The translations under genes and the position numbers were made by a program. This document shows, piece by piece, positions 22,489 through 31,902 of a DNA stretch of 64,000 nucleotides; position 1 is the first letter of the stretch, and the number at the start of each line of letters is the position of its first letter. Origin of the DNA: Blattamonas nauphoetae (taxonomy: Eukaryota; Preaxostyla; Oxymonadida); contig JARBJD010000133.1 of assembly GCA_033064195.1 (NCBI GenBank), positions 1 through 64,000 of the forward strand. The letters run 5' to 3'. The notes under the pieces were generated by a model, which made no database searches, was not told the DNA's origin, and was given only the letters and a program-made list of their open reading frames with translations.

Positions 22489-22817
22489 GACATCATTCAC
22501 ATTCATGGTTCCAACAGATCGAAGTGAAATCGCTGGTGGTGAAGAAGGTATTTCGACAGCAGAATCAGTGAATATTGTCTACAGAGGAACACCAATCAAA
22601 CAGGGAGAGCTTGATCCATATTTCACATCAACTCCAGAAGGTCCTCCTCCACCGATTTTGGCATTACATCAGGCAACATACTGGTTGTTCTGGATTGAGA
22701 ATGGACAGCCACGAGTGCGATACGTCATTGATCGTCGACTCCAAGAAGCATACGAAGAAGTGAAGAGAGGTTATTGAATAGAACAAATGTGATATTTTAT
22801 TTTTGTAGAAAACACAA

Positions 22818-23228
22818 ATGGTGAAGCGATACTTCTCAATTCAGAATTCTCACACTGCTCAACTCCCTCCTGATTTTACCAATTCTAGGAAACAAAAGTA
22901 CATCTACTTTCTTGACTGCAAACTCATCCATGTGAAGGAAGAGATTACTGGTTCAACAATAGTGATTTCAAAGGATATTCCACAGCACATCACAATCCAT
23001 GGTGATTGGATTCAGACTGATGCACACAATGATTCTTATGTTGCTTTCTGTAACGAACAGATTGCGAAGCGAAAGAAGTGGGAATTAAGCACTCGACAAT
23101 CAATTGTGAAGATCTGGTTCAAAGACAGTTCTGGTGAATCAATTGAGATGGAAACATCGGAAACAATCAATGGAAAAATAATCAAAGAGTATTATGAATT
23201 TCTGGTTGATCTCATGTTGGAATACTAA
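22818..23228 (+). CDS. Conserved Polinton protein of unknown function
   Basis: A 136-residue protein following the penton-type gene, with ATTTTATTTTTGTAGAAAAC before its ATG. The N-terminal half is strand-rich (KYIYFLDCKLIHVKEEITGS), and the C-terminal half has a basic patch (CNEQIAKRKKWELSTRQS) and a KIWFKDSSGES turn. A remnant of the same gene is present in copy 2 near 37340-37520. No family is recognised. Its end overlaps the end of the convergent fibre-like gene by some 15 bases. Confidence 0.6.
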   Translation: MVKRYFSIQNSHTAQLPPDFTNSRKQKYIYFLDCKLIHVKEEITGSTIVISKDIPQHITIHGDWIQTDAHNDSYVAFCNEQIAKRKKWELSTRQSIVKIWFKDSSGESIEMETSETINGKIIKEYYEFLVDLMLEY

Positions 23229-24132
23229 TCAGTGTATTATATTTTTGAATGAGTTCATTCATGATTGTCTGTTGTTGCCCAACAATAGAGCACAATTCCT
23301 GAATTGCTTTGATACAGAAGCAAGAGAGTTCTGCATAATCAACTTGAAGACTGTCTGGATTCGAATCATTCACGACTTCAGGAAATATTTCTTGGATCTG
23401 TTGTGCAATCACACCAATGTGTTTCTTCTCACTTTCCTTCTTCAAGCATTCACATTTCTCTTTGCAGTTCTTCAAGTGCTCTTCATCTGTCTCATTCTCT
23501 ATTTGCTTTGTGACTTTGCTGATCTTCGAGTCGAATGTGTTGAACTGATACTGCACAATTTCGACTTTATTCAGTTGCTCAAGAACATCAGGGAATGGTT
23601 CAATATTTCTTTTGACTCTTCTGTCTGACAACTGAGAAAAACTCCCTGTTGGTGATATTGAAAATACTCCTGAACCAGTGTCTTCATCGTAGTAATACAA
23701 TGCTGGTGTGTCACACGGTGACCACATGATAATACCATCACCATTGAACTGAATTCCAGAAGTTTCTGCAATCGATTGTGCGATTGATATGCCAGACTTA
23801 AATGTTGAAGCCGGATATGTTCCAGGATACTTCGGAAGTGATCCTTCTGAGATATTCCACTTCGCTCCATTAACATTTATCAATCCTCCAATTTCTGGTG
23901 TCGCAATACCAGCTGAACAACTGATTGATCCGTTTGTGCTTACCACTTTTTGGATTGAGGATATCGCTGTCTGCTGTGCTTCAGTTGTCTTCTTAAGTGT
24001 GTCGACTTCTTCCTGATTCGTTTCTAATTCCGTCTGTAGTGAGTGAATGACTGCTGCATTCTCAGTGATCGTCGAACGATTATGATCAATCATTTTCTCA
24101 ATCATCTGTGAATTGTATTTTTGTCGATTCAT
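23212..24132 (-). CDS. Fibre-like protein with S74 intramolecular chaperone domain
   Basis: About 306 residues from the ATG at 24132. The N-terminus is a long coiled coil (IEKMIDHNRSTITENAAVIH onward). A Gly/Ser-rich, strand-like shaft follows (PEIGGLINVNGAKWNISEGS ... GIQFNGDGIIMWSPCD). The C-terminal part has the hallmark of peptidase S74, SDRRVKRNIEPF, and the usual HIGVIAQQIQEIFPEVV and helical tail. In phage tail spikes S74 domains guide trimer folding and cut themselves off at the Ser of the SDRR motif. This points to a trimeric surface spike for the element. A broken relative lies at 37.5-38.2 kb. The frame looks whole here. Confidence 0.8.
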   Translation of the reverse strand: MNRQKYNSQMIEKMIDHNRSTITENAAVIHSLQTELETNQEEVDTLKKTTEAQQTAISSIQKVVSTNGSISCSAGIATPEIGGLINVNGAKWNISEGSLPKYPGTYPASTFKSGISIAQSIAETSGIQFNGDGIIMWSPCDTPALYYYDEDTGSGVFSISPTGSFSQLSDRRVKRNIEPFPDVLEQLNKVEIVQYQFNTFDSKISKVTKQIENETDEEHLKNCKEKCECLKKESEKKHIGVIAQQIQEIFPEVVNDSNPDSLQVDYAELSCFCIKAIQELCSIVGQQQTIMNELIQKYNTLISIPT

Positions 24133-24179
24133 TTTTGTTAGCTCTTTAATTGAAATTAAAAAAGACAAAAATAGCCGTT

Positions 24180-24540
24180 GAGTAGTTCCTGTTTATGTTC
24201 GTGTACGTTTCCTATTGACACCCCGATACCCCTTTGGGGACGATCTATCTCAATCCTTCTCAATGACTGCTACGCTCTCACAGAGAATAGCGAAGTCCTT
24301 GAAGGGATAAGTCTTGGGTGGGCATGATTTACGGTCAAATTCTTGGTAAAGAATCTGAAGCCAACATGAACCCCGGGGACAATCTTTCGATCATCCGTCT
24401 CCAATCCAACCTTCAATTCGTTCTACGCATCAGTCACGAGGGCACCATTTTGCCTGAGTATCTTGGAACGTTACGTCGAGGTCTCACACTTGCACTAACT
24501 GGACCTACTCTTCATATGGAAAATAAAAAATTCAAAGAAA
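24180..24540 (+). other. Unidentified coding-like segment near the Polinton right end
   Basis: A forward frame reads protein-like for some 70 residues (MIYGQILGKESEANMNPGDN, then FVLRISHEGTILPEYLGTL), preceded by another protein-like stretch (FGDDLSQSFSMTATLSQRIA) in a different frame. I do not recognise it. It lies between two minus-strand Polinton genes and lacks the T-rich box, so it may be a foreign insertion or a decayed element gene. Confidence 0.3.
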
Positions 24541-24573
24541 AAAAAATCAGCGTTAATTGTGTGAACACCCAAA

Positions 24574-24849
24574 TCATCCCAAATTCTTCTCTGAAAGAAA
24601 AGGAACCTGCTTGTACTCACCAACGAGCTCACAGTTGTACTTCCTCAGTTCATTCTCCACAAACGATTGAGTGTAGTGTCGACGTTGTGACATGTGTGGT
24701 CTGTTTCCTTGATTCCACAACTTTGGCTTTATCCTCCACTCAACACCTTCATGAACATAGATTACTGGTTCTGTGCTCCGGACGTACTCAGAAACAAGTT
24801 CACAGTTCTCTTTTTTCATTGATTGAATCAACTTTTCTCTCGGGTTCAT
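24574..24849 (-). CDS. Small conserved-style Polinton protein
   Basis: A protein of about 91 residues from the ATG at 24849, read on the minus strand behind TTTTTTATTTTGTATAAA, the element's T-rich box. It contains two related words (NCELVSEYVRST and NCELVGEYKQVP), suggesting an internal duplication, and basic patches (SQRRHYTQSF). No family recognised. This is the rightmost gene carrying the element's promoter signature and so helps set the right limit. Confidence 0.5.
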   Translation of the reverse strand: MNPREKLIQSMKKENCELVSEYVRSTEPVIYVHEGVEWRIKPKLWNQGNRPHMSQRRHYTQSFVENELRKYNCELVGEYKQVPFLSEKNLG

Positions 24850-24959
24850 TTTATACAAAATAAAAAAGTCAAAACAATTTTAGAAACAATGAAATTATGT
24901 TCAATCACTTTCTGTGTATTTTACCAACATATTCTACAACCGACAATGTCAAGAACAGC

Positions 24960-26100
24960 CTATTTCATATTTCAAGGATGTTTGACAAAATATGGGGAAT
25001 GATCCGAATTCGACAATCCTTCTTTCGTTCTGTTTTTATGCGTTTTGGAGCCACCCGATGGTCAGTATCATCTCAGTATGTTTCATTTTTTCAATTTCAT
25101 CTCTTTTTACCAACTTTTTTGACTTGATCCTGATCACGCTCCATCTCTGTTGTTGTTCGTCTTCTTCGACATTTTATTACTGTTCTCTTCTTTATTCTTT
25201 TGTTTTCAACTGTTTTCATGTGTTTTCTCTCTTATTCTTCTTCAGGTGTCACCGTAGTGAACATTTCATCACTTCTCCAATTTTTACATTGTATGTTGCT
25301 TATTATCGTTCACAACATCCTTCTTTATTCTCTTCTTCTCTTTGTTTCACTTCCTCTTGTCACCATTTTTTCATATTCACCTCTTTTCCCCTCTTTTTAG
25401 GTTCGATCTCAGTCATCTTTCCAACTTGGAACTTTCCGGTAATATTGAGTATGTCACTCTCATTCTCTTCTTTCTTTCTTCTGTTTTCTTCCATTTTCAT
25501 ATGTTTTGTTCCTTCTTTTCTTCAGGTATTCTCAGATTGAACAGATCATCGATTGCATCGTTTTTTACCTTGTATGTTTCCAATTATCGCTTTAAACAAC
25601 TTTCTTTCTTCTCTTCTTTTCTTTCTTCAACTTGTTTTGATTCTCGTTTTCTCACTTTCACCTCTTTTTACAACTTTTTAGGTTCAATCAAGATTGCCGC
25701 GGCATCTTTGCACTTTTCCGTCTTCGTCATCATTTCGTTCTTATTCTCTTCTTTCTTTTATCCTTTTTCATCTATTTTCATCATTTCTATCTCTATTTTT
25801 TCATCAGGTATCATTCAATTGGCCAAACATCACCTTTCTCAATTTTGGATTGTATGTTGTCTCTTCTCTCTTAAAAATACCTCTGTTCTTCTCTTTTTGT
25901 CATTTGATCAATTCCTTTCCTCTTCATTTTTTCATGATCATCTTTCTTTTCCCCTTTTTAGGATCGATCTCTGCCTTCGTCATATCTTTGCATTTTGGGA
26001 TGTTATTGAACTTTTCACGTTGATTTTCCTCTTTATTTACTCTTGTTTCACCTGTTTTTATTTGTCTTGTCACTTCATTTTCGTTACTTCTCATTTCATG
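24960..26100 (+). repeat. 281-base tandem array with exon-like islands
   Basis: About four units of 280-282 bases. Each unit holds two islands of about 45 bases. Type A islands begin after TTCTTCAG or TCATCAG at 25246, 25526 and 25808 and end at GTATGTT. Type B islands begin after TTTTTAG at 25401, 25682 and 25962. Between them are pyrimidine-rich, intron-like spacers. The islands look like exons with matching donors and acceptors, but the island sequences are diverged and I could not settle a single reading frame. The long forward open frame across the array is a by-product of T-richness. Confidence 0.65.
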
Positions 26101-26479
26101 TTTTGGTCACTTCTCCGTACTCATTTTTTCATTGTTTATTCATTTGTTTCACTTCACTCATGTTTGTTTCACCTTAACCTTCTTTTCCTCAATTACACTA
26201 ATTTTTGTTACCTCATATTCCCTACTTGTCACGAGGATCCGACGGATCGCGGTCGGCTTCAGATCTTCGTCTTCGAACCTCTCATTGAACATTTCACTCG
26301 TTTTTTTCAATCTTTTCTGTTTTTTAATGCAATGAAAAGGGGAAGATTGACTCTGTTTCCATTATTCACGTCAAATTTCACGTCATTATCACGATCTCCA
26401 CTTCACTGTTCACTATTGTACTTGCTCACTTCATTTTACCTTGTTTCACTTTCTTTTCCCCTTCTTTTTCGAAATCTTT

Positions 26480-27900
26480 CATGAAAATTTGAACATTGTG
26501 ATGTGTCAAAGAGGACCAACGGTCCGAAAAAAGCGTCATGAAATCGGTGAAATGAGAAGGAACGATGGATGAACGAAAGTGAAAACGGGAAGAGTGAAAT
26601 GAGAGAGAAAAGGGGTTGAAGTGATTGGAACGTAAACAAACAGTGAAATGTTAAGAACGAAAAAAAGACAAAAAAGTGAAATTTTGAAAGAACTAATGAA
26701 CCAAAAATTCTGAAAATTCAGCCACAGCCTTCTCGAATGGTGAGAACGGAAGGGCGATATGTGTTAATTCGAGAAAAAAGTGATGTGAGGAAAAGTAGTG
26801 TGAAAATGTGACGTGAAAAAGGTGAGTGCAAAAAAGACTATATAAGAACACAAGCCGTTCGGGGACGACTTATGTTCGTTAAAAAGCTCAAAATATGAAG
26901 TGGTTGAAGCGAAAACAGCGAAAACGGAAAACTCGTGAAAAAAAGTGTGAAAGTGTTGAACATGAAAGTGAACGTTCGGAGATGCGCCAAAGGGCGTCTC
27001 CGAGCGTTTTGAAGTGCAAGATCGTCATTAGACGACGAAAGCTGACCTGAAAATGATAACAGAGAAAGCGAATACCGTTTTTCTAAAATTCGGTTAAAAT
27101 TCGAAAAAATCATGGTGGGTCGGATCAAACTTTTTTTTCGAAAGTGTTTTTTCGCGAAAATTTCCCCATCCAAAATGATGAACTAATTATGTGGAGTCAT
27201 AAAAAATGTGTTTTGGAGATATAGCGGTTCATAGTGGTGAAATATGAGCATCAACTTTCTCGACCAATTTTGGACCACAGAACGGTACGTAGCTCCACGA
27301 ATTCTCAACCGATTTTGATCGGGATTGTTTTGATCGACGACCGACGTTGTCCCCGAGATTTTAGAATTTTTTTCAGAATTTTTTGAAGTGCTTCAACTGT
27401 TGGTTTCAATGGATTTGTGATAAAACTGGAAAAAACATGAAAAATCGATGTTGACCAGAACATTTTTTGATCTCATTGTTGACAAGAATCAATTCAAACA
27501 ACGTTCGGAATCATTCAAATCGTTTCTGAGCATTTGAAGGTCAGGTGGACCTCTCAAATAATTGCTGATGGTTCAATTGGGGCTTCTGGGAATGTCAAAT
27601 TGCTTTGAAAGAACAACAGAATGATCACACCGATTGTTGTGTCAATCGGCACGATGATTTTGCCCAGTAGTACCGTCTATACCAACGTGGTTCCCAATTC
27701 GTTCTATACACTACTCTCATTCAGATCGCACCATCAAGCTGTCACGTTCAAAGTCGAGTTCTCTTTCGCTGTTGCGAACACAAAGTTCTAAGACGGGTAA
27801 ATGTGAATCGAAATCAATGTCAGCGATGAGCCTTATAGATTAATTGCACTCACATCAAAATCTTGGAGATCAAGAGACATATTGTCCACACGGCCGATCA
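26480..27900. other. No recognisable gene; A/T-rich with hairpins
   Basis: Nothing codes convincingly. Notable are a hairpin at 26965-26995 (CGGAGATGCGCC / GGCGTCTCCG) and a short palindrome GGACCAACGGTCC near 26512. Poly-A-rich and GAAAA-rich runs dominate. Confidence 0.45.
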
Positions 27901-27904
27901 ACGT

Positions 27905-28480
27905 TAAGTGTCGATTGTTCAGAGGCAACGAGCAAGAAAAGTATCAAACGGACACCACTGCTTTGATACGGAGCTGTTGTGTAATGACCAACTGTGTCGA
28001 AGCGCCAATGCAGCGAGGACGTACAGCGTCAACAACATAGACTCACCGAACGGGAAGCGGTTCATGACGATTCAGGAGCATGCGAAGGTGTGACGGTTGG
28101 TCGGTTTTGTTGTTGCGTGTTCTTCGTTCTTATACTCGCTCTGCGAATCGCTCATCTTTCTGACTTCCGACTTTCCCAGCCATCCATTCCCAATCGTTCA
28201 CCCATCACCTCTCAAATCGCTTCTCCCAATGTCTCGTCGCCTCATTCTGTTTCCACAGTTAGCGCTGATTCATCTCAACATTGACCCTCAAAACGACGTT
28301 AATCATTGGTTCAGCCACGTCACAACTTCCTGGTCTTCAGTACCATCCTCAGCTGGCGTTTTCGAAGTCTCAGGGCACGTCCGTCAGCTCGTCGTTTATT
28401 GAGTCTCCCCTTCAGGAGCCGCTGTCAGTTTTGGAGTCAAACAAGCTGCAGAAGAACTCGCACGACAGTATCCACAAACA
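27905..28480 (+). pseudogene. Exon-like fragments of an unidentified gene
   Basis: Two segments read like protein: about 27960-28088 (DTELLCNDQLCRSANAAR, then NNIDSPNGKRFMTIQEHAK, ending at a GTGTG donor) and about 28410-28480 (GAAVSFGVKQAAEELARQYP, ending TFYS and a stop). A third, frame-uncertain stretch lies between (SATSQLPGLQYHPQLAFS). No family recognised. They could be parts of one gene disrupted by nearby mobile elements. Confidence 0.25.
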
Positions 28481-28551
28481 TTTTACTCTTAAAACTAATT
28501 TTCCCAAAAAATCTCATGACAAACAGTGAATTGGATTTTTTGTAACAATTT

Positions 28552-28606
28552 TTGATCGAATTGACCAATTGAACAAATTGGAAATCCAATTGGCCAATTC
28601 GATCAA
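28552..28606. repeat. Near-perfect 20-base inverted repeat
   Basis: TTGATCGAATTGACCAATTG at 28552-28571 and its inverse at 28587-28606 with one mismatch and a 15-base spacer. It lies left of the MULE remains but no matching copy was found at their right side. Confidence 0.6.
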
Positions 28607-28986
28607 CCCCCAGAATTGGTCTTTTGACAAGTTGGGTTGGAATGATGACGAAGAGATTTCTCTATCTTGCCTCTACATCACAATGTGTGGATTAAAGGTT
28701 GAAGTGACTGCATTGTGGACCGAAAAAGAAAGAGAGAGGAGACAAATGAGTAAAAATGACTGATTGATAGGAATACACCAAATCAAGATCTGATAACTTG
28801 AAAAGATGTAAAAGCCTTGCTCGTCACCTCCAAACCGCCTTGGAGGCTTGAGAGCATCGACAGGATGTTTTGAAAAATGGTTCTGATGAACAGAGACGGG
28901 AGAGGAAGATTGGTTCAACGAGTTGAGGATGAAGTTTGACATAAAAGCTGTGAAGATGTTCTGAAAACGAAATGAAGAAAGAATGA

Positions 28987-31590
28987 TTACCCCGGACTCA
29001 ATCTGTGTCGTCTGAAAGGGTCATGGTTGTGATGGATTGTGAGACTTTCCCCTTTCCAGAGAACCAGTTCTGCTCGCGGTTCCACACAATGGAGTGAAGC
29101 CGCCGCGCCAATGTGTCGATTGTGCGATGGGTGAACGGGAGGAAGCTTGGCGTGGCGGATGAGTTGGAAACGGTCACCCACGCTGTATGAGCGAATACAG
29201 GCGGCTTGATTCAAAGGATCGGCGGGTTCTTCCACTCCATAGAGCCTCCAAAGTGGGGGAATGAGGTGGAGCTGATTTGGGACGCGCTTGTTATAGAATC
29301 GATTGAGAATATGACAGCAAGGGATGAGCATTGTTGTGGTAGTCCGATTGGTACATGGTTGAGCAGCCCTGGCTGGTGTCATTGCATTATGTATGTCCAA
29401 AATCCCAGCAACGGATACCTTCCCCCATAGATGCTTGTAACCAGGGACAACCTTGAGCAAATTAATTCTCGTAGTCAACTGCAATTGAACCAACCTGTTC
29501 AGTTCATCTTTCTGATTTGCGTCGAACAGGAGAATATATTTGATCGTTTGGATTCGGCGGATGTTTCGAGATGGGAGAATACGCTTGAGGGAGGCATGCA
29601 TACCTTCCACTGGTGAGGTGGTGGTTATTCCCAAAAGTGGGAACTGGTCAATAAAGCAATGAAAAAAGAATACAGCCAACGTTCATCATTTTCGAGGAGA
29701 CAATTCAGAAAAACTGCTTTGCGATCTCGAACTGTTCTGAAGAATTTGTGGAGAGGAGTACATTCCATTTTTCGTTAAAAAATGAATCGTGTCGTCCTTA
29801 TTTTCCATCTCTTGAACATGGGTCAGTAGACAAGCTTCGATGTTACGATTGATGTGCCAACGACAGAGTACATGTTTAATGTGGGGGAGAACATTTCTTA
29901 TGGCAGTAATTTCAGCCTGAGCCGAGTCGGTCACCAGAACTCTTGTGTTGCATTGTCCGATAGTATGGGCAAGGAGTTGCCTGAGAAGCCATTCATATTC
30001 CGCGACTGATTCATGTTGGAGAAACCCATAGCACAGGGTAAAGAATTCTCCGGTAGTGTTTTCCTATAATTTGGACGAGATGATAGTTAAACTTGTTGGT
30101 TGAATACGTTGCGTCCATTATGAGGACAGTAGGAAATTGTCTGTATAGCTGGAAAGAAACATCGGAATACAGGAGGAACGACGAAATAGAGGTTATTCAT
30201 GCCTCGTTTCTTTCATTTTTTGATCGGTATTTTCAGGGTTCTGAGCGAGCAGATTTATTTCGGGTGAATGTGAGATCTTTTGAGCACAGCTTGGCCTTTT
30301 GGGCCTGAGATCAATGAGCTTCTTTCGGACATTCGAGATCTCCATCCATGTCAACATCCCCTTTCCGTCCCTTGTAAAAATCTGATTTCGCAATGTCATT
30401 TCAACCAACGCTTTCATTCTTCACAAATCGAATGACAATTCAACGGATTCGTGCCCGTTTCCCCGCCATCGAAGCTGACGACGATGACGACGTGGATTCT
30501 CCCCTTGACGAGTCTGTCGGCGAGCTTATGTTTCATTCAGCCCTTCAACTACCAGTGTCAGGGAGAGAGACGTCAGGATCAAGTTTTGATTGAAGTGACG
30601 GAAATGGCAACAACATTGGAATCAAACATCGCATCTCGGTTTTCTCAGTTGTCTTCCGGAAAGGAGCTCCGTCTCTTGTCTCACCGCAATCTCCTCGCAA
30701 TCGACACTCCAACTTCCGAAAATGAAGTGTTGATGATGGCGGAACGGTTTCAGCGGTACGTTCCAAACATTCTCCGAATGCACACCCGAACACACTGGAA
30801 GCAGTTTAAGTCCACAAATCAACTTAATTTTGCGGTGAAGCAGCGACCCCAGAGCGAAATCTTAAATCTGAATCTCATCGATCCCGTGTCTCGTACAACG
30901 CTCCGCCCCTTCTCCCTCCCGGTGACAAGGAGTTAATCCTGGATTTTCACCTCACTGATTACGTTGCTGTCGATATCAATCACTCTCATTGATTCTTTTT
31001 TTTGAATATCATTGAGACAAAAAAATGAAGGATTCCATACAGTAGAAATGTGGTGAGATAAAAATGTCCAGAGATCAATGAGATCTGTTTCAGACCCCTG
31101 GCTATCGAGCTTGAACCCTTTCTTTGTAACAAAGTCATAACCATTTTCGAAAGTGTCATCTCCATCTTGGGCCAGTCTGTGGGCCGACCCTCCATAATAA
31201 ATAGCTTCAATTTGGGCTCCTGATCCATGTTCTTCTTTGAGTCTCTGCAATACCTTCCCAGATGCCACACCAGCGTCGAAAAGTTTGATGGCTTCTTCTT
31301 CGTCTTGTTTTCGCATTCTTACTCGTGGCTCAGCAATTAAATTCGGTTTTTGAGTGACTGTGATTGATCTGATTCCAACGTATAGTCCATTTTTCTGACT
31401 GTTTTGAATAACTACAATTTAGCGCACAATTGCATTCCAGATCATGAGTTGAGGTGATTTCTCGTTGTCCGATGGTTGACGATTGAGGTGTTGGATGGAC
31501 AACACATACATACTTTGAATCCTTCAGACAACGATACGGATGTCTCACAAACTTCATTCCACAATCATGAGATGGAGGAGAGAACATGTG
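28987..31590 (-). mobile_element. Decayed Mutator-like (MULE) DNA transposon
   Basis: Minus-strand transposase pieces in order. An N-terminal FLYWCH/WRKY-like Cys region appears near 31590-31330 (DLECNCALNCSYSKQSEKW, then NQINHSHSK). Helical DNA-binding-type sequence follows near 31310-31150 (EEEAIKLFDAGVASGKVLQR). A middle piece lies at 30417-30193. The catalytic core sits near 30120-29850, with a DATYSTNKFNYHLV block, then TDSAQAEITAIRNVLPHIKH and CRWHINRNIEA. The C-terminal part at 29679-28987 ends in the WRLYG/KLPP region shared with 1068-1559. The pieces are in several frames with stops (for example around 30060 and 29690) and an unrelated-looking stretch at 30420-30930. Terminal repeats were not found. 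Confidence 0.75.
30420..30936 (+). other. Unexplained open stretch inside the MULE remains
   Basis: A forward frame of about 110 residues (ATTLESNIASRFSQLSSGKE onward, through MMAERFQRYVPNILRMHTR) looks more protein-like than the antisense. It may be a gene fragment captured by, or inserted into, the MULE. No family recognised. Confidence 0.25.
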
Positions 31591-31599
31591 AAACTGACG

Positions 31600-31715
31600 A
31601 GAGACGAATTGAGGACAGATCTCGACAAATGTCAGATTCTACTTCAAAATATAAAGAGCATGATCTTGTATAAAGAGACAATGTCTCATAAGAAAAAAGT
31701 TGCGACATCGTAGTC
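31600..31715. other. Spacer between MULE remains and Polinton copy 2
   Basis: No gene or repeat seen. Confidence 0.3.
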
Positions 31716-31792
31716 AAAACTAGTCGATAAAGAGAATCGAACCCAGGTTGGGACAGTGGCAGTCTTCCACTCGAACAACTGAACTACTAGTG
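31716..31792 (-). tRNA. tRNA-like sequence at the left margin of Polinton copy 2
   Basis: The minus strand has an A-box-like TAGTTCAGTTGTTCGAGTGG and a B box GGGTTCGATTCTC, with a loop CTGCCAC where an anticodon would lie. The arms pair poorly, so this is a tRNA-like relic or promoter head. Like its partner at 7904-7975 it is bounded by ACTAGT words and followed by iterated repeats. Confidence 0.4.
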
Positions 31793-31831
31793 ATCAAAAC
31801 TTCCACCTGCTTCATTCCTCATGACATTGAC

Positions 31832-31890
31832 ATTCTTCCCCTGTGACTGAGATTCTCCCCTGTGACCGAGATTCTCCCCTGAAAATTGAG
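31832..31890. repeat. Iterated 19-20 base repeat at the copy 2 left end
   Basis: Three head-to-tail units with consensus ATTCTCCCCTGTGACCGAG, related to the seven-unit array at 8021-8165 through the shared core GAGATTyTCmCCT. Confidence 0.65.
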
Positions 31891-31902
31891 TCACCCCATT
31901 CT

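Larger units (their letters stand above)
19697..22777 (+). pseudogene. Penton-type minor capsid gene, interrupted
   Basis: Gene pieces spread over 3.1 kb encode a capsid-type protein that parallels the major capsid protein: an early IGDEIEVPL strand, a GMFYGFKSSSDAIRDMR block, a PNSIFGNLRLRFHL strand and a terminal WIENGQPRVRYVIDRRL. By size and position after the major capsid gene this is the penton or minor capsid protein. The gene is broken by insertions of at least two other elements (19924-20646 and 21906-22488, listed separately). No homologous copy was found in the second element. Confidence 0.65.
7904..24890 (+). mobile_element. Polinton/Maverick-type virus-like fossil, copy 1
   Basis: A block of at least 16.7 kb carrying the Polinton gene set: protein-primed family B polymerase, RVE integrase, FtsK/HerA-type ATPase, double-jelly-roll major capsid, penton-type minor capsid, several small conserved proteins and a fibre-like protein. 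Most genes are on the plus strand; the ATPase, the fibre-like gene and the last small gene are on the minus strand. No long terminal inverted repeats are visible, so the outer limits are estimates: left from the tRNA-like sequence and iterated repeats shared with copy 2, right from the last T-box promoter. The element looks mostly whole but broken, with about five interruptions, at least three of them insertions of other DNA. Close sequence match with copy 2 suggests a fairly young age. Confidence 0.85.

Noticed and set aside
25342-26484. 380-residue forward open frame
   Set aside because: Phe/Ser/Leu-rich read-through of pyrimidine-rich intron-like spacers in a tandem array; the islands, not the frame, are conserved.
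25342-26484. Leucine-rich-repeat protein encoded by the tandem array
   Set aside because: One island reads like an LRR (LSHLSNLELSGN) but the sister islands do not keep this in any shared frame.
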